Counted from the stretch's first letter, positions 9,278 to 19,453 are shown. The stretch: DNA of 39,117 bases from Photobacterium sanguinicancri (GCF_002265265.1 NZ_NOIF01000024.1:1-39117), one strand, 5' to 3'. Notes: generated from the letters alone by a model not told the origin. Numbers and translations are program-made.

Positions 9278-10585
9278 ATGCAGGAATTGCGTCTGGTTCT
9301 TATTATTGTTGGTGCGCTGATGATCTCCGCGCTATTGTTGCATGGTCTTTGGACAAGTCGAAAAGAAAAACCGACTAAGTTTGGTGATAAACCGAAGCCT
9401 GTGGGTAAGCTTGATGGCCAAACGTCTGTTGATGATGCTGGCTTTGATCAAGATGGCGTTGGTGCTGTCCGTGTCAAAGGCGCTGAAGCTGAAGACCCTG
9501 CTCCATATTTAAAGCCAGAACCGGTAAAAACAGGTTCTGTGAACTTCGGTGAGAAAATTGAAGCCGATCCTTTATTAGATTCGTCACCTTCGACGATGAA
9601 CTCGCATACCGATACTGTTCCAAATGTTGGGGTGCCTGTGCCTGCTCAAGCTATTTCTGAATTCACAGAAGTAGCCCCACAACCAACACTGACACCTCAG
9701 ACTGTAAACAGTAATGTTAATGTGGTTGCTCAGCAGGCCGATGCTGTAGTCGAACAGCATGTCCAGACCGCGCCTGAAGTAACACTTCAAGCCGAAGTGC
9801 AGCCTCGCGCGCCACAACCACAGCCACAGCCTGTTATTACTCAATCACCAGCGCCTGTTACGTCAAAACCTAATAAAGAACATGAACCTGGTTTAGGTAA
9901 CCTTGATATGGTGACATCTTCTTCTGAGGTTAAACCTCAACCTGTTGAAGAGAGAGTGGTTGCTCCTGTCGCGCCATCAATCGATACCTTAGCGGCAGAG
10001 AATGCAGTGGCGGAACCCGCGCTTGATACCAATACTGTGATTGTTTCAGAGACTGAAATTGCACTGCAAGTAGAGCCTTTAGTGCCGCAAAATGAGCCAG
10101 TGCAAGTTGCCGTATCGCCAGAACCTGTTGTTGAAGAGGTTGTCGAAGCGATTATCGAGCCAGCACCGTTAGAGCGTTCTTATATCGCTTTAAATATTCA
10201 TGCGCGTAAAGGTGAATTACTTCGAGGCGTGAAATTATTCAATAGCCTTGAGCAAAATGGTTTAATCTTTGGTGAAAACTCGGTCTATCATCGTCATGCA
10301 GATAAAGCAGGTATCGAGCCTGTTATTTTCTCTGTGACCAATATGGTTCAACCGGGTAATTTCCCGCAGCAGGATATTGAAAACTTCGAAACACCGGGCA
10401 TCGCTTTTTACTTAATGTTGCCTTGTCACGGTCGTGCAGATTTGAACTTTAATATGATGTTACAAACGGTTCAGCAGATTGCTGATGAATTAAGTGCTGA
10501 TGTGTTGGATCAAGATCGCAACATGATCACGCCTTACCGTATTACTGAATATCGTGATAAAGCGAAGTTCTACACTCAAGTTTAA
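9278..10585 (+). CDS. zipA: Cell division protein ZipA
   Basis: ZipA, 435 residues. It tethers FtsZ polymers to the inner membrane at the division site. Residues 4-24 form the single N-terminal membrane helix. Residues about 30-300 are a Pro/Gln/Val-rich linker with many short acidic and PQPQPQP-like stretches. Residues about 300-435 are the globular FtsZ-binding domain (YIALNIHARKGELLRGVKLF and later TPGIAFYLMLP). The protein is about 100 residues longer than E. coli ZipA (328), and the extra length lies in the linker. It is followed by its own terminator and then ligA, the conserved order. Confidence 0.95.
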   Translation: MQELRLVLIIVGALMISALLLHGLWTSRKEKPTKFGDKPKPVGKLDGQTSVDDAGFDQDGVGAVRVKGAEAEDPAPYLKPEPVKTGSVNFGEKIEADPLLDSSPSTMNSHTDTVPNVGVPVPAQAISEFTEVAPQPTLTPQTVNSNVNVVAQQADAVVEQHVQTAPEVTLQAEVQPRAPQPQPQPVITQSPAPVTSKPNKEHEPGLGNLDMVTSSSEVKPQPVEERVVAPVAPSIDTLAAENAVAEPALDTNTVIVSETEIALQVEPLVPQNEPVQVAVSPEPVVEEVVEAIIEPAPLERSYIALNIHARKGELLRGVKLFNSLEQNGLIFGENSVYHRHADKAGIEPVIFSVTNMVQPGNFPQQDIENFETPGIAFYLMLPCHGRADLNFNMMLQTVQQIADELSADVLDQDRNMITPYRITEYRDKAKFYTQV

Positions 10586-10615
10586 CTGAGTGTGTTTATC
10601 CCTATAGTTTATTGA

Positions 10616-10642
10616 CGGGCTCCTTAGGGAGCCCGCTTTTTT
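10616..10642 (+). terminator. Terminator after zipA
   Basis: CGGGCTCC (10616-10623), a 4-nt loop, GGAGCCCG (10628-10635), then six T at 10637-10642. ligA starts 68 nt further on and may use its own promoter or read-through. Confidence 0.9.
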
Positions 10643-10697
10643 GTGTATTAAAATATCAGGCCGGCAATCGTTAGCCGCTTGGTAACAATGTGAGTGA

Positions 10698-12725
<2,028 letters not shown>

Positions 12726-12767
12726 CTGTTGTTTTTTTCTTTAATACTAGAATATATATCTATTTTG

Positions 12768-12803
12768 AAAGCGTATCAGGGTAACTTCTGATGCGCTTTT
12801 TTT
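12768..12803 (+). terminator. Terminator after ligA
   Basis: AAAGCGTATCAG (12768-12779) pairs with CTGATGCGCTTT (12788-12799) with one G-T wobble and an 8-nt loop, followed by a T run. Confidence 0.85.
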
Positions 12804-12914
12804 ATTTTCATCACATTTTAAATCGTATTAACCGTCACAAAAAATAAGTCACAACCTGCCCATTTTTCGTTTAAATAGAAGATGTGATCAATGCGATCCT
12901 TATTATGTAAGTGA

Positions 12915-12964
12915 TTTCACGTTGATGTTTTTTTTTCGCGCCTTCTCACGTTTGATGTTTTTTT
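12915..12964 (+). repeat. Direct repeat with T tracts upstream of porin 1
   Basis: TTTCACGTTGATG followed by nine T (12915-12936) is repeated as TCTCACGTTTGATG followed by seven T (about 12944-12964). The copies are offset by 29-30 nt, close to three helical turns, so both would face the same side of DNA. A related string occurs upstream of porin 2 (GATTTATG plus T tract, about 15765-15783). This looks like paired activator sites. ToxR or OmpR would be natural candidates for Vibrionaceae porins, but neither is shown. Confidence 0.45.
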
Positions 12965-13137
12965 ATGTTGGTAAGTTGTTGATTTAAAATGGCTATATTT
13001 GTTATTGATAATTAAAGAATCAAAGGTTTGAGCTGGATCACTGTTAGCGGTAAAGTTTGCACTGAGTCATATTTTTCAAACAAGAAATTAAGTTCTGATT
13101 GATGTTTTGCGCTGCGAAAGTAGTCTAGTTACTGAAG

Positions 13138-13153
13138 TGAACGGAGACGTTCA
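13138..13153. promoter_or_regulatory. Inverted repeat upstream of porin 1, possible operator
   Basis: TGAACG-GAGA-CGTTCA is a perfect 6-bp inverted repeat with a 4-nt centre. It lies about 60 nt upstream of the likely mRNA start. The regulator is unknown. Confidence 0.35.
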
Positions 13154-13211
13154 TAAACTAAAAAAATATGATTTAGCTGATTTTAGAAATTTAGCTTACA
13201 TATTGGGAGAC

Positions 13212-13254
13212 TTACTTGAAGCCATCGGCGGCCAACCTTTTTAGGCTCAAGTAA
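13212..13254 (+). promoter_or_regulatory. 5' leader stem-loop of porin 1 with GGCGGCC loop
   Basis: TTACTTGAAGCC (13212-13223) pairs with GGCTCAAGTAA (13244-13254), 11 bp with one bulged A. The 20-nt loop begins ATCGGCGGCCAACC. The ribosome site TAGGAG follows 15 nt later, before the ATG at 13282. The same loop core appears in the leader of the second porin on a different stem (15891-15923), which argues for RNA function. Confidence 0.6.
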
Positions 13255-13281
13255 ACAGCTAGTATATTTAGGAGTTATTCC

Positions 13282-14412
13282 ATGGAAAATGTATTCAAAC
13301 GTTCAGTTCTTGGCGTTGCTGTTGCGACAGCAGCAATGGCTTCAATGTCAGTAAGTGCATACGAAATCGGCCAAAACAATGATTTCAGTGTTGAAGTGTA
13401 TGGTGTAGCAGCAATTTCGATTGTTAACTACGACATTACTAAGAATGGCGAAGATACTGCAACAGGCTATGACTACGAAAATGAATCTCGTATCGGTTTC
13501 CGTGCTGGTAAAGAGATGTTCGATAACGTTGAAGTATTCATGCAAGTTGAGTCTGGTTATGTAGGTGAAGATGGAACAGGCGGTACATTAGGTAACCGTG
13601 ATACTTTCCTTGGTCTTAAAGGCGACTGGGGTAAAGTACGTTTCGGTCGTATGCTAACACCTATGTATGAAGTGATTGACTGGCCATACGCTAACCCAGG
13701 TCTTGGTGCGTCATGGGACTGGGGCGGTGACGTGAAATATAACCGTGATCGTCACGGTGATATGGCTCGTTACGACTCTCCGTCATTCGGTGGTTTCAAC
13801 TTTAATATTGCGACAGGTCGTGGTGACAAGGCGGTTGAAGGTAATAACTGGTTTGGTGGTGCAGCGCACTATACTTTTGCTGAAATGATCACATTACATG
13901 CAGCATTCGAAACAGAATCAGATCGTGAGCTTGAAGAAGCAAAAGCAGCGACTGATGGTTCTTGGAGCTACAAACCAAACGGCGACCAAGACAAGTGGAC
14001 TGCTGGAACCGCGGCTAAAGATGCAGTAATGGCAGATACCTTTGGTTACTTAGTCGGTTTTGAAGCATCACTTCCTGCTGGTTTTGGACTATCTGGCGCA
14101 TACAAGGCTGGTGAAAGTAAAGTTCAGAACGGCGATAAATCAGAGCAAGCTTCTTACGCTGTAATTGGTCAATACTGGAATGGTCCTTGGGGCTTCAAAC
14201 TAGGTTACACAGCTAACTTAGAATCAGAAACAGCTGGTGTTAAACAGAATGATGAAGATAGCATCATTTCTGGTCAGCTAATGTATGTTAAAAATGGTTT
14301 TGTTCCTTACATCCGTGTTGCTCAGCGTGACCTAAAAGCAGCTAACGATGCAGGTAAGATTGACGAAACTGATATCTTTGTTGTTCGTGTAGGTCTTGAG
14401 TACGGTTTCTAA
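13282..14412 (+). CDS. Outer membrane porin, OmpU/OmpH-like (porin 1)
   Basis: A general trimeric porin of 376 residues. The signal peptide is residues 1-26, with likely cleavage in VSA-YEIG. The mature protein is a beta-barrel of the Gram-negative porin family (FRAGKEMFDNVEVFMQVESG, LGLKGDWGKVRFGRMLTPMY), with an acidic constriction-loop region and the required terminal phenylalanine (VRVGLEYGF). It would admit small hydrophilic solutes across the outer membrane. It aligns well with porin 2 at 15957. The long upstream region, repeats and structured leader suggest strong regulation. Vibrio OmpU and Photobacterium OmpH/OmpL are the nearest relatives I know; I cannot choose among them. Confidence 0.92.
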   Translation: MENVFKRSVLGVAVATAAMASMSVSAYEIGQNNDFSVEVYGVAAISIVNYDITKNGEDTATGYDYENESRIGFRAGKEMFDNVEVFMQVESGYVGEDGTGGTLGNRDTFLGLKGDWGKVRFGRMLTPMYEVIDWPYANPGLGASWDWGGDVKYNRDRHGDMARYDSPSFGGFNFNIATGRGDKAVEGNNWFGGAAHYTFAEMITLHAAFETESDRELEEAKAATDGSWSYKPNGDQDKWTAGTAAKDAVMADTFGYLVGFEASLPAGFGLSGAYKAGESKVQNGDKSEQASYAVIGQYWNGPWGFKLGYTANLESETAGVKQNDEDSIISGQLMYVKNGFVPYIRVAQRDLKAANDAGKIDETDIFVVRVGLEYGF

Positions 14413-14437
14413 ATCGTAATTAAAACTGAATATTATT

Positions 14438-14465
14438 AAAATGGAGGCTTAGGCCTCCATTTTTC
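14438..14465 (+). terminator. Terminator after porin 1
   Basis: AATGGAGGC (14440-14448) pairs with GCCTCCATT (14453-14461) across a 4-nt loop, with T to 14464. Confidence 0.9.
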
Positions 14466-14594
14466 GATCTATGAGTTAATCAATTTTTGGTTAAGGTGAC
14501 GAATAATGAATGAGGTGTTAGTTCTCGCAGAGTGAAGTAATTAAGTCGGGTAAATGTAAAGTTGAGTTGAGCGTGGAGGGACTTAAAGGTGGAG

Positions 14595-14623
14595 AAAGTT
14601 CCTTCGCTAAAAGGAACTTTTAT
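14595..14623. terminator. Hairpin downstream of the minus-strand DUF2057 gene
   Basis: A perfect 10-bp stem, AAAGTTCCTT (14595-14604) with AAGGAACTTT (14611-14620), and a 6-nt loop. The T tract is only 3-4 nt on either strand, so it may be a weak bidirectional terminator or an mRNA 3'-end stabiliser. Confidence 0.5.
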
Positions 14624-14630
14624 CGAGAGA

Positions 14631-15302
14631 TTACAGGTTTTGCACTGCCCAGCTAATAAATTCTTTTTTAGTTTCTTTATCTGCTTGATTAAAAAGTGCC
14701 TGTAGCTGCTGTTTAATCGGCTCTTTACTTTGAGTTGCAAGGTCAGTGGCTGGCTGCTTTAACGCTGGTTTAGCTTCGCTAGTTACTATTGCAGTTGTAG
14801 CAACAGTCAGTGCTGCAGGACCACCAAGACGGTTATATTGTTTCACATACTCGTGGTAATCATGTGAAATGGAAAGACCTTTTAGCTCAAGCTTGTCATG
14901 CTTGAATGCGACGTTTTTTCCCGCTGTAGTTTGAACATTTACTTTTGCTGAATGGTTAAACTCATTGGCCTGAACAACGCCTCGGAAGTTTGGTACTTCT
15001 AATTGAAGTGAAGTATTGCTTGCAGTAAAGGTCAGTATATAAGGCGAGGAACGGAACCGCTCACTTTGCTTATCCCCTTTATAAAAATACTGATCAATTT
15101 GATATACGATTTGGTTCTCACCATTTTTAAACGTTAGCTTGTCATCTGTCGCAAAAAAAATATCGGTAATATTTTTTGATGGATCTTGTTCATTTACAGC
15201 GAGCAATCGTACATTGTCTGGCAGTTCAAGTGTCACGTCAGCAAAAGCTGTTTGAGCGAGAGGTAGAAGCGCTACCGCAAGGGCTATATGTTTTACCTTC
15301 AT
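14631..15302 (-). CDS. DUF2057 (YccT-like) exported protein A
   Basis: A 223-residue periplasmic protein. The start is set at 15302, because GGGAG lies 8 nt upstream and the protein then opens with a normal signal peptide (MKVKHIALAVALLPLAQTAFA). A further upstream ATG would put 30 charged residues in front of it. The mature part has the DUF2057 pattern: VTLELPDNVRLLAVN at the start and the ending FISWAVQNL. E. coli YccT of this family has been linked to curli control, but the molecular function is unclear. It has a paralogue at 17167. It lies between the two porins, convergent with porin 1. Confidence 0.8.
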   Translation of the reverse strand: MKVKHIALAVALLPLAQTAFADVTLELPDNVRLLAVNEQDPSKNITDIFFATDDKLTFKNGENQIVYQIDQYFYKGDKQSERFRSSPYILTFTASNTSLQLEVPNFRGVVQANEFNHSAKVNVQTTAGKNVAFKHDKLELKGLSISHDYHEYVKQYNRLGGPAALTVATTAIVTSEAKPALKQPATDLATQSKEPIKQQLQALFNQADKETKKEFISWAVQNL

Positions 15303-15890
15303 TATATTCTCCCTGAAGGACACGCAAGTTATTGGCGGTTGTCCATCCATAGTTAATTCGTAACACGATTTTACGTTGCTTAGTGCTGACAAAAAAGGTT
15401 ATTTCCTCATAGAGCAAGCGAACTCAGACATCAGTCACATCATCTACTTTCTTCTGTTTTTATTTAAATCTAACAACTTATCAATAAGGTGGACTCAGCA
15501 TTTTTTTTCGATTCAGTTTTAGCTGAAATATTTTTTCGTTACTTTAACAAACCGATTTAGCTTACTTTCTTCTAAATGAGTTTGAACTTGCTCACTATTT
15601 TGAATCATAAAAAAACTAAACATCCATTTAGTTATATAAAAACATCTGATTTTTGAGTGATTCTCCACTGTCTTGCATACCAGCTTGAGATCTTGGACAC
15701 AAAATGCCATTTAGCTCCTAATGGTGCTGTAATTAGGTTTTTGTTTTAAGTTGCTGAAAATTAATGATTTATGTTTTTTTTTGGTTGGTGGTTTTTGAAG
15801 GGGGTCAAGCTTTTTCTTGCCATATATTCGTATGGTGAAAAAAGCTTGTAATCTTATCCACGTTCTCAATATGAAACATTAAATTTCATT
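15303..15890. other. Divergent regulatory region between DUF2057 A and porin 2
   Basis: 588 nt of AT-rich DNA with no convincing gene. It includes the palindrome at 15806-15848 and a T-tract element (about 15765-15783) resembling the direct repeats upstream of porin 1. A minus-strand reading frame at 15519-15710 lacks a ribosome site and coding character. Confidence 0.5.
15806..15848. promoter_or_regulatory. 43-nt interrupted palindrome upstream of porin 2
   Basis: The outer arms CAAGCTTTTT (15806-15815) and AAAAAGCTTG (15839-15848) pair perfectly over 10 bp. The inner arms CCATA and TATGG flank a 6-nt centre (TATTCG). The two arm sets are separated by a 4/3-nt mismatch. No T run follows, so it is not a standard terminator. 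It ends 42 nt before the porin 2 leader stem-loop, where an operator would be expected. Confidence 0.5.
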
Positions 15891-15923
15891 GTGCTAACCT
15901 TCGGCGGCCACTGAGGTAAGTAC
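15891..15923 (+). promoter_or_regulatory. 5' leader stem-loop of porin 2 with GGCGGCC loop
   Basis: GTGCTAACCT (15891-15900) pairs with AGGTAAGTAC (15914-15923), nine pairs including one G-U and one A-A mismatch. The 13-nt loop is TCGGCGGCCACTG. The loop core TCGGCGGCCA is identical to that of porin 1 (13224-13243), while the stem sequences differ. Downstream, both leaders share AGCTA, TAGGAGTT and TTCCATG. Confidence 0.55.
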
Positions 15924-15956
15924 ATGAATTCAGCTATATTTTTTAGGAGTTTTTCC

Positions 15957-17096
15957 ATGAGTCAATTTTTCAAACGTACCTTATTAGGCGCGGCGATTGC
16001 GACTGCAGCACTTGCCACTGTTCCAGCACAAGCAAGTGATAGTGGAGCTAAATACGAGCACAGTATTTACGGCTTGATTGCGATGCAGGTAGCGCACCGC
16101 GATTACGATAATGAAAAGAACAACGATGGTGTCCAGTTCAATAATGAATCACGCCTTGGCTGGCGTGGTACTGCTCAGTTTGATCAAATGCAAGATTGGA
16201 CTTTCCTATGGCAAATCGAATCTGGTTATGTTGATGAGTCATTTGCGGGTGAAAACGGTGGTAATGGCTACTTAGGCCGCCGTGATACTTTTGTCGGCTT
16301 TGAACACGATAGCGTTGGTAAAATTCGTCTGGGTCGTGTGTTAACCCCTATTTATGAATTGATTGACTGGCCTGCGACTAACCCTGGTATGGGTAACGTT
16401 TGGGACTGGGGTGGCAATATCGGCGGAAACAATTTCAATGACCGCCAATCAGATACCATCCGTTGGGATACCAATGAACTATGGTCTGGCTTTACCATGG
16501 ATATCGCTGCTGGTGCAGGTGAAGATCGTGCAGGGGCAACTGATAGCTCGAAAGCATCAAGCAACTACTGGCATGGCATGGCTGCACACCAACAAGTGAA
16601 AGGTGATTGGGGATGGGCGCAGTTTGATTTAGCTTACGAGATGAACTACGACACGCTTGATAAAACCAAAGGTAAGTTCGATGGTACGTTTTGGAATAAC
16701 CAAACTTACTTGATGGGGGCACAAGGTGGCTTCTCTAATGGTTTAGGCTACTTTGCTTATTACCGTATCGCAAAAGCGGATAACGATACGTTTAATCAAG
16801 ACGAGCGTGAAGATTCATACTCAGTTGGTTTAACGTATACGTTTGATAAGTGGCAAGCCAAAATTGCTCGCGCTGAAAACCTTGGTTTAGAAGTGAATGG
16901 TAAAGACATTAAGAACACTGAAGATAACGTTACATCAGTGCAGATGATGTACTTTGTCGATACTAACGCTGTGCTTTATGCCCGTTATGCGATGAATAAT
17001 ATAGATCGCATTGATGCCGATAATAAAGGCTATGAAGGTCGTTGGAAGTCAGATAGCTTTAATGAAGCATCTGTTGGTATTGAGTACTGGTTCTAA
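15957..17096 (+). CDS. Outer membrane porin, OmpU/OmpL-like (porin 2)
   Basis: A second porin of 379 residues, paralogous to the one at 13282. I start it at ATG 15957, not at the in-frame ATG 15924. TAGGAG (15944-15949) lies 7 nt upstream of 15957, the leader aligns with that of porin 1 up to TTCCATG, and the protein then opens MSQFFKRTLLGAAIATAALA, matching porin 1. The signal peptide ends near AQA-SDSG. The barrel carries WTFLWQIESGYVDESF and GKIRLGRVLTPIYELIDWP, and ends in tryptophan-phenylalanine (VGIEYWF). The two proteins are clearly diverged, so differential use rather than simple redundancy is likely. Confidence 0.92.
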   Translation: MSQFFKRTLLGAAIATAALATVPAQASDSGAKYEHSIYGLIAMQVAHRDYDNEKNNDGVQFNNESRLGWRGTAQFDQMQDWTFLWQIESGYVDESFAGENGGNGYLGRRDTFVGFEHDSVGKIRLGRVLTPIYELIDWPATNPGMGNVWDWGGNIGGNNFNDRQSDTIRWDTNELWSGFTMDIAAGAGEDRAGATDSSKASSNYWHGMAAHQQVKGDWGWAQFDLAYEMNYDTLDKTKGKFDGTFWNNQTYLMGAQGGFSNGLGYFAYYRIAKADNDTFNQDEREDSYSVGLTYTFDKWQAKIARAENLGLEVNGKDIKNTEDNVTSVQMMYFVDTNAVLYARYAMNNIDRIDADNKGYEGRWKSDSFNEASVGIEYWF

Positions 17097-17130
17097 GATG
17101 ACTCTTAATCTTTAATTACTGTAATAATTA

Positions 17131-17152
17131 GGGCGAGAATTTCTCGCCCTTT
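17131..17152 (+). terminator. Weak terminator or attenuator between porin 2 and DUF2057 B
   Basis: GGGCGAG (17131-17137), a 5-nt loop, CTCGCCC (17143-17149), then only three T. The stem is strong but the T tract poor, so partial read-through into the gene at 17167 is plausible. Confidence 0.6.
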
Positions 17153-17166
17153 GCCGTGGAGGCTAT

Positions 17167-17817
17167 ATGAAGAAGTTGATTGTTGCCCTAACTCTGTTGG
17201 CGGGTTGTTTATCTTGGCAAGCGAATGCAGAAAGTACGTTAACCTTTAATAAAGAAATTGGGCCCTTGGTGCTTAATGGTGATGAAGTTGCGAGTGATAT
17301 TTTTTCATCGCCTAACCAATTAACGCTTGAATCGGGTACCAACCAAGTATTATTTGCATTGGGTCAGTTAGTAGTAGAAGACGGTCGCCGCACTAAATTT
17401 AATTCAGTTCCTTTTATCGTTCGCTTTAACGCACCTTCTGATGATGTTGCATTGTCTTACCAGCCGTTTAGAACCATGGAAGAAGCTAAGGCGTTTGATA
17501 AAGACCCGCGCTTTGTTCTCAAATCAGCTTCTGGCGAGATGATCCCATTCCAGCTTGAGCCTCTGTATGTTAATGGCATGCAAGGCATGAAAAATTATGA
17601 AAAAGCAGTATTAAAATACAACCAAAAAGAGACAGGGATTGCCGTTGTTGCCATCGGTCAAACATCGACAACACCCGTAGATCAAATAAAACCAAAAAAT
17701 GCGAATACGGGATCATCGCAAAGAATGATTCTGGAAGCGGGTTTCAATAATTTGTCCGCACAAGAACAGCAAGCATTCATGATGTGGGCGATGAAAAACC
17801 TGAAGAATGCATCTTAA
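17167..17817 (+). CDS. DUF2057 (YccT-like) exported protein B
   Basis: A 216-residue periplasmic protein of the DUF2057 family. The signal peptide MKKLIVALTLLAGCLSWQANA contains a cysteine, but the surrounding residues do not make a convincing lipobox, so normal cleavage after ANA is expected. The mature part has a DUF2057-like start (STLTFNKEIGPLVLNGDEV) and ends FMMWAMKNLKNAS, which parallels FISWAVQNL in paralogue A. GGAGG lies 4 nt before the ATG. It is 70 nt behind porin 2 with only a weak terminator between, so it is probably partly co-transcribed. Function unknown; the repeated pairing with porins hints at an envelope role. Confidence 0.8.
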   Translation: MKKLIVALTLLAGCLSWQANAESTLTFNKEIGPLVLNGDEVASDIFSSPNQLTLESGTNQVLFALGQLVVEDGRRTKFNSVPFIVRFNAPSDDVALSYQPFRTMEEAKAFDKDPRFVLKSASGEMIPFQLEPLYVNGMQGMKNYEKAVLKYNQKETGIAVVAIGQTSTTPVDQIKPKNANTGSSQRMILEAGFNNLSAQEQQAFMMWAMKNLKNAS

Positions 17818-17958
17818 GCTGATGCTATCTAGTCATTGAGTGTCAATTAGAGAAAGGATGGTGATTGTAGAATTGAATGACAGTGTTAAAATAACGCCCA
17901 ATTATGGGCTTATAGCGCTATCGCTGTCAGTCGCTCCAGTCACTTTAAGGTAAATCAA

Positions 17959-19389
17959 ATGACGATTAAAACTCGTTTTGCACCAAGCCCAACAGGCTTC
18001 TTGCACGTAGGTGGTGCCCGTACTGCATTGTACTCATGGTTATTTGCGAAGAAGCAAGGCGGTGAATTTGTTCTGCGTATCGAAGATACCGATCTAGAGC
18101 GTTCATCTCAAGAAGCTATCGATGCCATTATTGAAGGTATGGAGTGGATCGGGCTTAACTGGGATGAAGGTCCTTACTACCAAACGAAACGTTTTGATCG
18201 TTACAACCAGTTGATCGATCAATTGCTTGCGGAAGACAAAGCATACAAGTGCTACTGTCCGAAAGAGTTGTTAGACGAATTGCGTGAAGAGCAAATGGCA
18301 GCCGGTGTTAAGCCACGCTACGATGCTAATCACCCTAAAATTGTTGCGGCAAATGCAGCAGCAACTGAAGCATCACCATTCGTTATTCGCTTCCGTAACC
18401 CAAAAGAAGGGACGGTAGTCTTTGATGATAAAGTACGTGGCCGTATTGAAATCGCCAATAGCGAGCTAGATGATCTTATCATTCGTCGTACCGATGGCAG
18501 CCCAACTTATAACTTCTGTGTTGTTGTTGATGATTGGGATATGGAGATTACCCAAGTTGTTCGTGGTGAAGACCACATCAACAATACCCCTCGTCAAATT
18601 AACATCTATGAAGCACTGGGTGCGCCTGTTCCTGAATTTGCACACTGTGCAATGATCCTTGGTGACGACGGTGCGAAACTGTCTAAACGCCATGGTGCAG
18701 TAAGCGTAATGCAATACCGCGATGACGGTTACTTGCCACAAGCACTACTTAACTACCTTGTACGTTTAGGTTGGTCTCATGGCGATCAAGAGATTTTCTC
18801 ATTAGAAGAAATGATCAACTTGTTTACGCTAGAGTCTATCAGCAAGTCAGCATCAGCATTCAACACTGACAAGTTACTTTGGTTGAACAACCATTACATC
18901 AAAACGGCTGAGCCTGAATATGTTGCTAAGTACCTACAATGGCACTTAGATCAAAAAGAGATTGATACCACAAATGGTCCAGCAATCACTGACGTAATCA
19001 AGCTAGTGGGCGAGCGTTGTAATACATTGATCGAACTTGCAGAGCAGTCGCGTTACTTCTACCAAGACTTTAGTGAGTTTGAAGCGGGTGCTGCGAAGAA
19101 ACACCTTCGCCCAGTAGCAAAAGAAGCCCTAGAGCTTGCACTAGCAAAAGTTGAAGCGGTATCTGATGATGCATGGACAACTGAAAACCTTCATGATGTG
19201 ATTAAATCAACATGTGAAGATTTAGAGCTAGGCATGGGTAAAGTGGGTATGCCACTGCGTGTTGCCGTTACAGGCCAAGGTCAATCGCCTTCGGTTGACG
19301 CAGTAATGCAACTTGTTGGCAAAGTACGCGTAATAGCGCGTATCAAGCTAGCACTTGCTTTCATTGCAGAGCGTGAAGCGAACGCATAA
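17959..19389 (+). CDS. gltX: Glutamate-tRNA ligase (GluRS)
   Basis: A class I aminoacyl-tRNA synthetase of 476 residues (E. coli 471). It charges tRNA-Glu in the cytosol. The HIGH-type motif is [19 protein letters not shown] and the KMSKS-type motif is KLSKRHG. The anticodon-binding all-helical domain fills the C-terminal third. The zinc-binding region starts with the expected Cys98-Tyr-Cys100, but the E. coli ligands Cys125 and His127 are replaced by His125 and Lys127 (DANHPK). His125 could still serve as a third ligand. AAGG lies about 9 nt upstream of the ATG. It is a single-gene unit with its own terminator. Confidence 0.97.
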   Translation: MTIKTRFAPSPTGFLHVGGARTALYSWLFAKKQGGEFVLRIEDTDLERSSQEAIDAIIEGMEWIGLNWDEGPYYQTKRFDRYNQLIDQLLAEDKAYKCYCPKELLDELREEQMAAGVKPRYDANHPKIVAANAAATEASPFVIRFRNPKEGTVVFDDKVRGRIEIANSELDDLIIRRTDGSPTYNFCVVVDDWDMEITQVVRGEDHINNTPRQINIYEALGAPVPEFAHCAMILGDDGAKLSKRHGAVSVMQYRDDGYLPQALLNYLVRLGWSHGDQEIFSLEEMINLFTLESISKSASAFNTDKLLWLNNHYIKTAEPEYVAKYLQWHLDQKEIDTTNGPAITDVIKLVGERCNTLIELAEQSRYFYQDFSEFEAGAAKKHLRPVAKEALELALAKVEAVSDDAWTTENLHDVIKSTCEDLELGMGKVGMPLRVAVTGQGQSPSVDAVMQLVGKVRVIARIKLALAFIAEREANA

Positions 19390-19415
19390 GCATTCGTTAA
19401 CACAAGCTTCAAATA

Positions 19416-19453
19416 AAAACAGGCATAGAGTCTAACTCTATGCCTGTTTTTTT
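19416..19453. terminator. Bidirectional terminator between gltX and the small peptide gene
   Basis: AAAACAGGCATAGAG (19416-19430) pairs perfectly with CTCTATGCCTGTTTT (19436-19450), with a 5-nt loop. T runs lie on both sides, so it can end gltX and the minus-strand gene at 19478. Confidence 0.9.

Larger units (their letters stand above)
12804..13211. other. Long regulatory region upstream of the first porin
   Basis: No gene is seen. The stretch is very AT-rich with several T tracts. It holds the direct repeat at 12915-12964 and the inverted repeat at 13138-13153. A weak -10-like TACATA (13197-13202) lacks a good -35, as expected for an activator-dependent promoter; if used, the mRNA would begin at about 13209, immediately before the leader stem-loop. 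Confidence 0.5.

Noticed and set aside
15310..15360. CCGCC in the DUF2057 A leader as pairing partner of the porin GGCGG loop
   Set aside because: Only about five bases are complementary, which is expected by chance.
15519..15710. Minus-strand reading frame of 63 codons upstream of porin 2
   Set aside because: No ribosome site, no recognisable composition or signal peptide, and it lies in an AT-rich promoter region.
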